DNA from: Dimorphilus gyrociliatus
Lineage: Eukaryota > Annelida > Polychaeta > Dinophilidae
Length of the DNA stretch: 64,000 nt
Direction: 5' to 3'
NCBI GenBank assembly: GCA_904063045.1
Contig: CAJFCJ010000024.1
Span: 124,001 to 188,000, forward strand
The notes below the pieces were generated by a model. The model saw nothing but the letters and a program-made list of their open reading frames with translations. It made no database searches and had not been told where the DNA came from. The first letter of the stretch is position 1; the number at the start of each line of letters is the position of its first letter. Made by a program: the position numbers and the translations under genes. Below, piece by piece: positions 30,718 to 42,691 of this stretch.

Positions 30718-33700
30718 ATGGCTGAACAGCAAGTTTCGTGGCTGGACCAAAATGAAAAACTTTTGCCATTATTAGAAAAACCTCACCTAAAAGGAGAAGA
30801 ATGGTAAGTATTTATGAACTTTATCTTAAATCTAAAGAGTGATTATTGAAGCTTTTTCGGCCGTAATAGTCAATTTTTTCCATGAATTTTACAACACGAG
30901 GATATCCGTTGTAATAATTACGTAGTAAAAAATTTGAAACGCTGAGTAATAATTGTACCTTTTCCAATTTCAGGTATGTCATAGATCATAGGTGGTTAAA
31001 GCAGTGGAAAGATTATATAGGAGCTAATGATGTACCCGGTGGACAGGAGACTAACTATCCGGGTACTATAAATAATGAAAATATTATCGATAAAACTCTC
31101 GATCCTTTGCCGGATTATGGTCATTTCGTTCTGCACAATATATCTGAGAACGTCAACTACTCATATGTTCCTAAGGAGGTCTGGACGACGCTTAAAAATG
31201 TCTATGGCTATCATCAAATGCATCCAATAAAGAGGGAAGTTGTTGAAATGGGAGATTCACAAACACCGACAATTGAATTACACTTAATACATGTACGACT
31301 CACAAGAATAGAAGATAGAAATAACTTGGATATTGCGAAAGATAAATACTATAGTTGTAAAGTAACGATAGACACCGTCTGTCAAGACACTATAAAACTT
31401 TTCGACTGCAAAGGGGTCAAAAATTATCGTATTTGGTCTAAATATAAAAAATGGACGCTTCTGAAGGGGAAGTATAGTTTAGATCAAGTTGGTTTAAAGG
31501 ATGGTGAAATTCTCTATCTGGAAACAACAAAAAGTTCATCTTTCGATTGCCAAAAGCAACCGGACATATTAGCTTTCCAGAATGGAACTGAGGAAGAACC
31601 TATGGATTATTGTGAAGATCAAGAAATGGACAATTATGATGAAATGAGCGTTGTATCTCCTTGTGGCCTATCGAACATGGGAAATACTTGTTTCATGAAT
31701 AGCGCTCTGCAATGTCTTGTCTCAGTCGGGACATTGACGCATTATTTCGTTTCAAACAAGTATGTGTCCAAAGAACTTTTTATTTAAATTTAAAGATATA
31801 ATTATACTTAAAAAGCTATTAAATCTCATATAACAAGAGTTTCACCTGGAATAGAATGTATGAGATGCAGTAGCAACATGTCACTTTAATTTAAAAACGA
31901 AATTAGCATAAAAGATGAAATTTTTATTTAATAATTTTTGAATTTTTTCAGATGGAAGCAGGATTTGAACAAAAGCAATCCGTTAGGAATGAGAGGAGAA
32001 GTTGCTAAAGCCTACGCTGATCTCGTCAAAGAAATGCACTCTTCAGCAAAGCAGATGCATTCTGTTCTACCTAGACAATTTAAGATAGCTGTTTCGCGAT
32101 TTGCTCCACAGTTTTCAGGCTGGGCACAGCATGATTCCCAAGAACTTTTAGCTTTTTTATTAGACGGTTTACACGAAGATTTAAATAGGATAAAGGACAA
32201 ACCATATGTGGAAACTAGAGAGGCAGACGGGCGTCCAGAAGATAAAGTCGCACGAGATTCTTGGAAGGATTATACTAAGCGTAATGACTCAGTAGTTGTT
32301 GATACCTTCCACGGACAACTTAAGTCAACACTAGTCTGTCCAAAATGTTCTCATGTTTCGGTTACTTTTGATCCTTTTTGTTATTTAAGTTTGCCTTTAC
32401 CTCAAATTCGAAATCGTTGTATAACGATTATTCTCTTAGGAAAAAGTCCCATATCAGAGCCTACTGAACTTCATGTGAAAGTTGAAAAACAGGGTCGAAT
32501 ACTGAATTTATGTGAAAGTGTAGCCCAAGCAGCTAATGATAGACTGCCAAAAGACAGTAAAGAAAGGATTAACCATGAAAATCTTATTGTTGTTGAGGTT
32601 CATAGTGGCCATATCTCTAAGATATATAACCCAGGCGATGCAGTATCAATGATAATGGATAAGGATTATATTAGAGTATTTGAATTAGCAGCTGTCGAAA
32701 GAGGAGTTCCTAGAGATAAGTATAAACTAATCGGTGTTTATGAGCGTGTTCCTGCGGCGAACTCCTACCACAAATCCTTTAAAACAGTTGGAAACCCCTT
32801 CGTCTTAGCCGTTCCTATAGAAATCAATTATGACACTTTACTGGATATGATTCTTGTGCGTATGAAGCGATATATCAAACATAGTGACAAAATAGAAAAG
32901 TTTGAGGAAGTTAATAAGCTGAATGGTGAAAGTGAAGACGCATCTGAACCTTTTGCTTTGAGGTAAATTATTACATACATAAGTTTTTATTGTATTTTTA
33001 AAGTCTTTTCTCTGTTGTATAGATTGGTCAACATGTACGGCAATGCTCAAGTAGCAGAGATGACTTTAAAGACTCCTTTGAAACAAAATGAGAATGTACA
33101 ATATGTTGCTTTGGATTGGGAATCTGATGAAAATCGAAAGTTTTTCCTAGATCCACATGAAGAACGCTATGTAAAAAAAGAGGATGCCCCGGCAAACTTG
33201 CGCGTAAAAGATTTACAGTTAAATGATTGCTTGGAATTATTTACGAGTGAAGAAAAATTGTCGGAATCGGATCCGTGGTACTGTCCAAAATGTAAAAAAC
33301 ATCAGCAAGCAACAAAAAAGTTAGATTTGTGGTCACTACCTGACATCTTAGTAGTGCATTTAAAACGTTTCTCTTATTGTCGCTGGTGGAGAGACAAAAT
33401 TGATTCATTAGTATATTTCCCGACTAAAGACCTGAATTTGAAGAAATACGTTTTGGATCCATCAATTGACGAGGAAGATGCGATCTATGATTTATTAGCA
33501 GTATCCAATCATTTTGGAGGTTTGTAATCTATTTTGGAGAAAAAATATAAAATTAACAAATATTTTTGTGCTTAGGAATGGGAGGAGGCCATTATACAGC
33601 CTTTTCTCGACGAGGAACGAAATGGGTGAATTTGGATGATTCTTGCGTTAGTCGTATTGCAGAAGAGTCAGTCGTGAACCGGTCTGCGTATGTTTTATTT

Positions 33701-33745
33701 TATGAAAGACGCAATCCCAAGAAACGCACACTACACTGCAACTGA
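30718..33745 (+). CDS. Ubiquitin-specific protease of the USP4/11/15 type
   Basis: Five exons, 30718-30803, 30974-31759, 31952-32962, 33023-33519 and 33576-33745, phases consistent, 849 residues (human USP15 981). Domain order: DUSP domain ([17 protein letters not shown]), ubiquitin-like segment, then the USP catalytic domain. Cys box [15 protein letters not shown] has catalytic Cys268; the His box is GGGHYTAF and the third residue lies in LDDSCV. The zinc finger has CPKC twice. [21 protein letters not shown] and the HLKRFSY block are typical. Known role: deubiquitylation, including SMAD, spliceosome and NF-kB related substrates in vertebrates. The insert between catalytic halves is shorter than in vertebrates. 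It looks like the pre-duplication ortholog of the vertebrate trio. Confidence 0.94.
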
Positions 33746-36700
33746 ATGAATTTGACAATTTGTGTACTCTTTTTTAATTAATAGTCAAATTTACCTTACT
33801 AAGGAGTATATTATAAATTATTAAATTCAAAGGTTTATTTGATGACTAAAAGTTGCGCGCAATTTGTGTTTAAAATTTGTAATTGAAACAGTTCTATTGG
33901 CAACCTCAAAGGGACAATATTAAATATTTAAATTTATGTGTTATTGAACATTAAATGTAACTTAATCCTATTATTATTCGGATATCGATTCGAAAAACTA
34001 TCATTGAATAGTTTGAGTAATAAGCATTAAGTTTTTCTCTGATCCTAAAGTATTAGATGGAAGTGATAAAAAGAAAAGTTATACTCTTAAAAACATTATC
34101 ATGTCTTGAAACTCAATGGAATTAACTTCTGCAGAATGTTAAATACTGTATATAGTTTTATTTAGGTCTTTTTCCGTATTCACAGATTATCAACATCAAG
34201 TATAAGTACAGTATATACTGTTATAAAATGTATTTACGGTAGGACTATGCAAAGCTTTCCCTCTGAAGATTTTCTGTGACTAAACAAGAATACATTATTA
34301 TGAGTTATATCAAGAAACCTATGGGTGTTTTCAACAAATTTACTCTCAATTTCATGAATTGATTTTTCCGAATCGGTTGCAAATTGTTAAAATTTTAGAC
34401 GACTAAACACAAAACGGATTTTATCATATCTAATCGTTGCCTGATGCATGAAACAAAATGAAAAATATGTTGGCTTTAAATCACCGGCTGACACGTTTTT
34501 CATTTCGTTTCAACATTCAGTTCAATAGCCTACTACAGTGAATTTCTCATGTATTACATATCATATAACTTGACAGTATTATAAATTGGTAAATAGTTGT
34601 AGAATTAGATAGAAATTTTACATCTGAGAAGGTAGCTGGCTGCATGACGTGTCAATCAATTAAAGATTTAACCAGGAAGAGAGCTGACAGAAGCACTTAT
34701 GTTTATATCTATATCTCTCCTTCAGCCTTTCAACCTACTTTAATTAATACTTTACAATCATAAATAAGTCATGACCGAACAAAAAACCGAATTTTTTTTA
34801 AGAGAAACAGGAACCAAATATCTTTTAATTCACAATTGAAAATGGAAACAAACGATGAGAGAATTAAACCATAAAGATAAAGTACGCCCACAGAATAAGA
34901 TTAGAATAATTGTGACAGAACGTATCAAAAGTCAAAGCTCTAAAGAAAATAAAACATCAATCAAGGACACTGTAATTATGTCGAAGACAGATTTAATATT
35001 CTGTGCATTAAACAGATTTAACAAAATCTATATACTAATAATTGGTGTAACATGGACACAAGTTAACTCAGGCTGAGGGATTAAGTTGTTTAAAATCTAT
35101 TAAATTATGTACAATTTGTTTATAATTACTATGGTAATTGAATAGGCGCACATGACATAGAAATGTAATCATAAGTGATCGGTTTTATTACTTTACATGA
35201 TATGAAATCTTGTGTATAGACTTTTTCTGTGATAAATTAAATAATTGAACATTTTTAATTTGATATTTTTAGATACTGTGACGTAGATGTAAAGATGCCG
35301 ACTGTCTTAAGAATTAAATAATTGGCTGATTTTTGTTAAGACGATATCATGTATGACTAAATTTTTATGAACTCATTTCATACATGAGAATTACCTATAT
35401 ATTAGGATTTTTATCAAAAAATAATTCATTCGATTACTTATTCGATGATATTTATGTAATTGATGGTTGCGGTTTTTATCTAAAAGTTATTAAACTTACA
35501 AGTCTTATATATAGATATCAGTTGTCTGTCATTAAAAAACTATTCTTCTTTGAAATTATCTGCAATTCGCCAATCAAATATTTTCTAATTCGTTTTTCCC
35601 TAACAATAAAGATACGAATATAAAACGTCGCAAAATAGTTTAATAAAGATCTATTGTTTTCTACTATTCGAGCTTCTTACATTTTAGATAAACAGGAGAG
35701 ATAATTAATCAATAATAAATCAAAATATTGATTTATAAAAACATTAAAAACGTATTGTTTTGTAAATTCTCATTCCTATTATAAACAGATTTGTAATACA
35801 TTTCATTTTTCTCTGTGCTGTTATTTCCCCTCCCCCATTTTTTTAAGTGCATCCCAAATGAGTAGAAGTAAATATATTTATGTATTGTATCGTTTATAGT
35901 CATTTATCTTTATTTTTTTATTATTGCACAGGAGTGCCTTCAATTGAATTTATAAAATAACTGATATCTTTATGAATATCCATTAAAAATATGATTAAAT
36001 GTTTAAGGATTAACAAATTCATTTATTATTACCTCCAAGATACTTAATTTTACTTTATTTGTTGTTTATTTCATTTAGATGTCTTGTAGTTGTCAATTGT
36101 ATTATTGAGGAGAAAAGGCACAATTTATTATGTAATTGATTAGGCTGGATATTAATATATATCACGTGTTTAACACATAACATATAAAATAAATATATAT
36201 ATATCACGTTTTTAGATTATTCCGATTGATAATTGATTAAGATTATAAGCCGAAAGGATTATATTAGTTAACAAAATTTGATTAAATAATAAAACATTTG
36301 TGCTATTTAGAAAATGTATATTCATTTATAAATAAATGAATATATATATATATTAAATTATTAAATAGTTTAATAGATAAAGAAAATGCAGAGTAAGCTC
36401 AAAGTTGTATATTATTTGTATAGTTAATTAAACATAATTAACCACCCACACAAATACATATTAACTATATACTTTAATAATAACTTTTATAGGATAAAAA
36501 GTTTACTTTTCTGTTTTTTTAACTGATTACATAATTTAATTAAAGTTCCTTAAAGAAGAAATGTTTAATTTCCGTTATATATAGATGCATGTGATAATTT
36601 CACTTCTTGGAAGCTTTTGAAAGCAACTGGTGTTATAATAAAGAGAAATGAACTTCCTTGGGAGATATTTTGATGAAATTACTCATATATGATGTCATAA

Positions 36701-37030
36701 ATGTTATAACCAGCTTTGAATTTTCAATACTTATTCAATATATTAAAAGTTGCAAATTAAATTTTCAGAATTGTAATCGTTCTTTAATGAAAAATTCAGG
36801 GAATTCTCTAGTTCTTTAATATAAGAGAATTGAAAAGTTTCCATCCTATAGTTGTGTATTAATTCATTCTTTGTAATCCTCTTTAAAAGTTCATACATGT
36901 AAAATGTTTTAATTAAAGAATCTTCATTTTTAATGAATACTAATTATAGGACTCAATTGTAACGATAAGATAAGAAAAGATAAAATATCTTATATTATCA
37001 AAACTTTAGAGAAATTAAAGCAGTAAGAAA
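33746..37030. other. Gene-poor AT-rich intergenic region
   Basis: 3.3 kb with the USP 3' UTR and the chitin synthase upstream region. Many AT tracts and a 12-bp hairpin at 36317-36344. Short open frames lack coding character. No gene supported. Confidence 0.5.
36317..36344. repeat. 12-bp perfect AT-rich inverted repeat
   Basis: Arms TATATTCATTTA and its exact reverse complement flank a 4-base loop. In AT-rich DNA this may be chance; it lies about 700 bases upstream of the chitin synthase. Confidence 0.4.
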
Positions 37031-40000
37031 ATGGCGACTGGAGGGAAACATCCAAATAGCACTTTATTATTTCGGAGTATTTACGTTCCAACTGAATCAG
37101 AAACAATAGAACCTGTCGAAAGTCCTTCAGTACACGGTCCAAGTCATTCAATACTCAAAGATAGTTCGGATGATATCTTTGAAAATACAGAAACCAATTT
37201 CACTATAAGAGGAAGGTCGGGCACTCTACAAGAGGTTAGAATTGAAGATTCCCCAAGCAATGTTAAATTGCCTTGGGAAATTTATTCAGAAGATGATAGA
37301 GAAGAAGAAAGCTCATGTCTATCGAGAGATTTATGCTCGAAAGGGGAAAGAGTCCTACGAATGCTATCGTATGGTTTAATTTTAATTATTTTAGGATGTT
37401 CTATAATTAGCTCCGGAATCTATTTGCTACTATTCTCTCAGAATTTTAAAGATACGTTATATGTTTGTACCGTCATAGCAGGAATTAAAACGAATTGTCG
37501 GTTGAAAATATTCTCTAAATATTATTATGCGAACAAAACTTGTACAGGTAATGAAAGTTCAAGTGAATTAAATTATACATATTTATCTCTCATTGGAAAG
37601 AATGAAATCTCAAAAAACATTACAAATAACTCAATATCATTGAATTTGGAAGCTTCAGATTCAATTTGTATGAAGGAATTTCAATTATGCCCAGAGGTCA
37701 AAAGAATTTGGGCATGGACTATATTTAGTGCTATGAGCTTATCGAGTGTTTTAGAATTGTTAAGGGCATTAATAAATTCAATAAGAAGAGGGGATCTCTA
37801 TAGAAAGAACACCTATGATCAATTTGAGAGTAATTGGGCAAAGAGCAGAATTAGAAACATTTCCATTGCAGTTTATTTTATCATTGAAATCTTTCATACA
37901 ATATTTACCTCTTTGGCTTGTTTAGTTCTACTACCATCATTACCTTCTCCTCTAGCTCTGATTTTCTCTGCAAGCTTATCATTTATACCGAATGTTTTAA
38001 ATTTGCTTGAGAAACGCTATTCCTCTCCAAAGAGCTATTTGCGACATGGATTAGCGATGCTATGCCAATTGGTGTTAATGGTAGTTGTTGCTGCTTATAA
38101 CCTTCGTCGTCAAAAATATGTCTATCTATGGCCAATTTTGGTTGTTGGATTGTCGTTAAGATATGCTCTGAACTATTTCCATATACCCATTTTCAATGAT
38201 ATTAGAGAAAGGATAAGAAAATATAAAGATTCATTGCTTGCAATTCCAGTAGCGTTCTCTAAAATAGTTTTCAAATTCTTACTTATGATGCCATTAGCCA
38301 TATACAACGGTAGTAGTTCTTCGCTTGTTGATATTTTTAAAATATCCCCAAAGGATTGCCCAGCGAGTCAATTGAATTCTGGAGATTTTGAACATTTTAA
38401 AGGATCTGTTGTTAGCTTATGCCTAATTTTATTTATTGTTCAATTGGTTTGCTATTTTTCTCTAAGAGCAGCTGTAAAAATACATCTTCCAGGCCCTTTA
38501 TTGCTCATTGTTTTAGCTATTCCCAACGTATTCATGGGTTTGGCTATTAGTGTACTCGTCGCCGAACCCCGAGATTTTTTGGGCAATTTTCTTTATTGGA
38601 AACCTTTTGATATCGAAAATACAACTCTTAAAATCTGGCTAACAAAGTCTGCAGTGTTTTGGTACACAATCATTGGTAGCATTAGCGCTGTAATACTAGG
38701 ATGGAAAGCATGGAGTGCCCCTAGCCTTCGTATTGAAAGAACGGCAAATCTTTTCTTATTCCCTTTGTTTCACAGTCCATTTTTAGAATCATCACTTATT
38801 CTCAATAGAAAATCGAAAACAGATGACGTCTTGAGTATTTCTGATAGTATTGACATGAGTGAAAAAGAAAATAGTGTACGTAAGCCCAAAGTATATGTCT
38901 GTGGAACTCTTTGGCACGAAGAACAAAATGAAATGGAGCAGATGCTCAGATCTATATATAAATTAGATATAGATTTGACAGCCAAACATATTGCGTCAAC
39001 ATACTTTAATTCTTTAGAAAAAAGAGACTTATTCGATTTTGAGGTTCATATAATGTTTGACGATGCATTCGAGAAGAAGAACGAAATCTTCAAAGCAAAT
39101 TCATACGTTAAAAGATTTCGCGAAAGTATCGATTCGTCTGCTAAAGAAACTTTCGGAAGAAAAGTCAAAATATCAGTAAAAGAATGTAAAACTCCATATG
39201 GTGGAAAGTTAACATATGTTCTTCCTGGTGGCCATAAATTACATGTGCATTTAAAAAATAAATCATTGATAAGAAATATGAAGAGGTGGAGTCAAGTAAT
39301 GTACATGTCTCAGATAATACACGACATTGATCAGAGTGTCGATGAGCTTAATTTAACAGTGGATCAAACAAAACAGGAGAGATTTGATAGATTCGATTCA
39401 TCCTATATTCTCACTTTAGATGGTGATGTTGATTTCGAACCAAAGGCCGTTTCCTTGCTAGTTGACTGTCTTAGAAAACATTCTAGTGTTGGGGGAGCAT
39501 GTGGTCGTATTCATCCGCTAGGAACAGGCCCTATGGTCTGGTATCAGAAATTTGAATATGCTATTGGACATTGGTTTCAAAAAGCAACAGAACATTGTTT
39601 AGGTTCAGTGTTATGTAGTCCTGGTTGTTTTAGCGTTATCAGATTATCTGCGATAACTGATAAAGGTGTGTACAAGACCTATACTCATGTTAGTAAGACT
39701 GCTATGGATTTCGTACAACATGATCAGGGAGAAGATAGATGGCTAACCACATTAATCGTTCAAAGGGGTCATAAAATAGAATATTGCGCTGCGGCTGACG
39801 CTTTTACATACGCACCCGACACATTCTCCTCGTTTTACAAACAGCGAAGACGTTGGGTAACATCTACGTTTGTTAATCAATGGGGTTTGATATCTGATTG
39901 GAAAAGATTAAGAAAAATTAATCCAAGCATTTCTCTACCCTTCATAATCTATCAATTGGCTATGATTGGCGCATCCATCTTAGGGCCTGGAACGGTGCTA

Positions 40001-41434
40001 CTCATGTTAACTGGAGCCTTGGAATCAGTTTTCTCCGGGTTAGGTTGGATAAATTCTTTTTTGGTGAATTGTATTCCACTTGTGATATATATTCTAGTAT
40101 GTTTAAATATGAAACAAGCCATTCAAGAAACTCTGGCAGCTCTTCTTTCAGCTTTCTATGCTCTTATAATGCTTATAGTTCTTGTGGGAATAATTAAACA
40201 AATGGCTTCAGAAGGTCTGTGTTCACCCTCTGCTCTATTCTTCTTAATGGTTGCTACATTCTTCGTTATTACTGGATTATTACATCCGAGAGAGATTCTT
40301 AACCTGCCTCTTGGTCTTATTTACTATGTTGCCATACCATCAGCTTATCTGTTGTTAAATATTTATGCTTTATGCAACATAAACGATAGTAAATGGGGAA
40401 CTCGAGATCAGAATGTGCTTACTAGTAGTGATGATGGAAAAGAAGAAAAAGCTCAAAATGTTTTACAAAAGGGAATGGAAAAGTTAACAACATTCTTTGA
40501 AAAAGAAGAAGGACAAAATCTTTTAGCAAATGAAGAAAGAGCGGAGGGGGAGGAAGAAGAAGAAGAAGAAACAATTCAAAATGATGATGATTTTTTCGGA
40601 AGGAGCAGAACTAGATCAAACAGTGTTATTTCAGCTTATTCAATAAATGAAGATACAGAATTATGCCAAGAAGAAAGATGCTTCTGGGAGAAGCTAGTAG
40701 ATTTTCTGTCTCCATTTAAATCCGGACATTCAACAGAAGATTTAAGCTTTCCGCTTCTCGAACTTAAGAATAAATCATGTATGGCATTTTTTATGATAAA
40801 CGCTATGTATATAACACTTATCCTAGTTTTACAAGTTATAAAAAAAGATGGTCAATTGACAATTTCATTTCCCTGCTGGGAGAAGAGGGAAATTAATGGC
40901 GTTATTGTTGAAGAAAGAATTATTATTGAGCCTATTGGTTTTACAATTTTAGCTTTTTTTGGCATAATTTTAATTATACAATTTATTGGTGGCCTTTATC
41001 ATTCAGCTTCAAATTTTATACAAGTAATGGCTACAACTGATATTCGAGCAAAGCCATCAGAAATTCTAGAGAAAGGTCTTAAAGTGATCGTTTCCATTCA
41101 AATAAGCAAAAAGAGAAAGAGACGAAAAAAGATAACACATATCTCAGATTTTAGTTCATTATATAGAAGGAGACAATCGATTATTACGACAGATGAACAG
41201 CTTCTTGAAAATGATACGGACGATGAACAAGATGATTTAACTTTGGAACAAAGTTTTCAAAAAATGTTCAGAGCTCTTTGTGAGGCAAAGAATAATAAAC
41301 AAAGTTTGAAAACTCCTGCAGATTTTGAAAATATATTCAACGAAAGATTAAAATATAAGAATATCGAATTGACTGAAAGAGAAACCTCTTCACTGCAGAA
41401 ACTATTGCCTCTTCTTCGTACATCACCAGTTTAG
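37031..41434 (+). CDS. Metazoan chitin synthase, intronless
   Basis: One uninterrupted exon of 1467 residues. A multi-pass N-terminal region starts near residue 113 (MLSYGLILIILGCSII). The GT2 catalytic domain has CGTLWHE at the start of the conserved region, donor-binding DGDVDFEP (about 796), GEDRWL (catalytic Asp, about 901-906), and product-channel QRRRW (938-942). After the next transmembrane cluster comes the metazoan signature KWGTRD (about 1122), an acidic linker (EEEEEEE-type run near 1175), two more transmembrane segments and a long cytoplasmic tail. Known role: UDP-GlcNAc polymerisation and chitin export at the plasma membrane. No myosin head is fused. Absence of introns is odd beside intron-rich neighbours; codon use looks like theirs. 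Confidence 0.95.
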   Translation: MATGGKHPNSTLLFRSIYVPTESETIEPVESPSVHGPSHSILKDSSDDIFENTETNFTIRGRSGTLQEVRIEDSPSNVKLPWEIYSEDDREEESSCLSRDLCSKGERVLRMLSYGLILIILGCSIISSGIYLLLFSQNFKDTLYVCTVIAGIKTNCRLKIFSKYYYANKTCTGNESSSELNYTYLSLIGKNEISKNITNNSISLNLEASDSICMKEFQLCPEVKRIWAWTIFSAMSLSSVLELLRALINSIRRGDLYRKNTYDQFESNWAKSRIRNISIAVYFIIEIFHTIFTSLACLVLLPSLPSPLALIFSASLSFIPNVLNLLEKRYSSPKSYLRHGLAMLCQLVLMVVVAAYNLRRQKYVYLWPILVVGLSLRYALNYFHIPIFNDIRERIRKYKDSLLAIPVAFSKIVFKFLLMMPLAIYNGSSSSLVDIFKISPKDCPASQLNSGDFEHFKGSVVSLCLILFIVQLVCYFSLRAAVKIHLPGPLLLIVLAIPNVFMGLAISVLVAEPRDFLGNFLYWKPFDIENTTLKIWLTKSAVFWYTIIGSISAVILGWKAWSAPSLRIERTANLFLFPLFHSPFLESSLILNRKSKTDDVLSISDSIDMSEKENSVRKPKVYVCGTLWHEEQNEMEQMLRSIYKLDIDLTAKHIASTYFNSLEKRDLFDFEVHIMFDDAFEKKNEIFKANSYVKRFRESIDSSAKETFGRKVKISVKECKTPYGGKLTYVLPGGHKLHVHLKNKSLIRNMKRWSQVMYMSQIIHDIDQSVDELNLTVDQTKQERFDRFDSSYILTLDGDVDFEPKAVSLLVDCLRKHSSVGGACGRIHPLGTGPMVWYQKFEYAIGHWFQKATEHCLGSVLCSPGCFSVIRLSAITDKGVYKTYTHVSKTAMDFVQHDQGEDRWLTTLIVQRGHKIEYCAAADAFTYAPDTFSSFYKQRRRWVTSTFVNQWGLISDWKRLRKINPSISLPFIIYQLAMIGASILGPGTVLLMLTGALESVFSGLGWINSFLVNCIPLVIYILVCLNMKQAIQETLAALLSAFYALIMLIVLVGIIKQMASEGLCSPSALFFLMVATFFVITGLLHPREILNLPLGLIYYVAIPSAYLLLNIYALCNINDSKWGTRDQNVLTSSDDGKEEKAQNVLQKGMEKLTTFFEKEEGQNLLANEERAEGEEEEEEETIQNDDDFFGRSRTRSNSVISAYSINEDTELCQEERCFWEKLVDFLSPFKSGHSTEDLSFPLLELKNKSCMAFFMINAMYITLILVLQVIKKDGQLTISFPCWEKREINGVIVEERIIIEPIGFTILAFFGIILIIQFIGGLYHSASNFIQVMATTDIRAKPSEILEKGLKVIVSIQISKKRKRRKKITHISDFSSLYRRRQSIITTDEQLLENDTDDEQDDLTLEQSFQKMFRALCEAKNNKQSLKTPADFENIFNERLKYKNIELTERETSSLQKLLPLLRTSPV

Positions 41435-42691
41435 CTTGAATTCACTGCAAAATATATAAATTTTATACTGTATATATATAAAAGGAAGAGTATATCTATA
41501 AACTGCAATATATAAATGATCAGATTACATTTGTGTTCTAAAGAGACTGAAAATTTAGAGTAGAGGAAGAGAACGAGCAGGAATAAATTTATTCAAATAT
41601 AAATTAGGAAAATATAGTAGATGGAGCTACTGTTTGCAATAGGGAATCTATAGAGATAAATTTTGTTTTAAAATTCATAATCTATCTGACAAAATTATCA
41701 AAACAGCAAGACATAAAAGATATAGTTGACATTAAGCATTGTTCTTATCATTGTTGTTCAATTATTGACTTATATTGTGCAAGTTTTTAAACTCTTAAAT
41801 GGACAATTTTAATAATAGACACTTGAAATAATATTCTAGTTATCTATCATAAAATAAGAGTTAAGATGTGCATGAACACTTTTTTGTTTGAAATATTTTG
41901 CTGAATATAATTCAATTTGACCTTTATAAATAAATTTTTTAATAAAAATTTTATAGAGGCGACATTAATTTATCTTTGCAAACTGTATCAATTAATTAAT
42001 ATTAACTTAAAAGGAAAAGCAATCAGTTTGTATAGTTTTATTAATAATTATAATAATGCTCTTACTTAATGTTAATTTTAACATTTTATTCCTATCGTTC
42101 CACTGCAATTTATATATCTAAAGGAGAAAGTATTTCTTGGAAAAAGGAAAAGAAAAGAAGAGTTATAAGAGTTAAAACACGACTAAATTAACTATGCAAA
42201 AATTAGTTTATTAAGTCAAGGATAAAAAAGACTAGATAAGATTTTTACAAAGACGATGTTAGTCCACTATAGTTTCTTTACTCATCTTATTGAAAAGTGT
42301 AATATTGGTTAGGGACTTGATTTATTAAGGATTGTACCAAGAAATAAAAAGAGTCCTAAAATGCAATTGTCCTCGATAATTATATAAAAAGAGAATTTAT
42401 TCCTTTCTTTATTTTACTTTCATCTCACCTGTTTTGTGATTTATATTTGGATTTTTCCGTACGTTATAGATTTTTAAGGGAATTACAGGAGCAATAAAAG
42501 TACAGAATGCAGAATGGACCATTTACAATACTTGTGTAAAAGTTTGACTAAAAAAGTTGATTATTTGAAAGAGATTAATTGTTTAAAAGTAATTTATTCT
42601 TTATTATATCGTTATTATTCAATAATTATAAAATTGTAAATAATTTTAATCAGTTTTATTAATTTTTGAGGTGTGAAAGACTAAAGAGTGC
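41435..42691. other. Convergent AT-rich intergenic region
   Basis: 1.26 kb holding the chitin synthase and RXYLT1 3' UTRs. Several AATAAA-like hexamers (for example near 41583). Nothing else supported. Confidence 0.5.

Noticed and set aside
34855-35076. Plus-strand ORF downstream of the USP gene
   Set aside because: Composition follows the AT-rich background, with no domain, signal or splice context.
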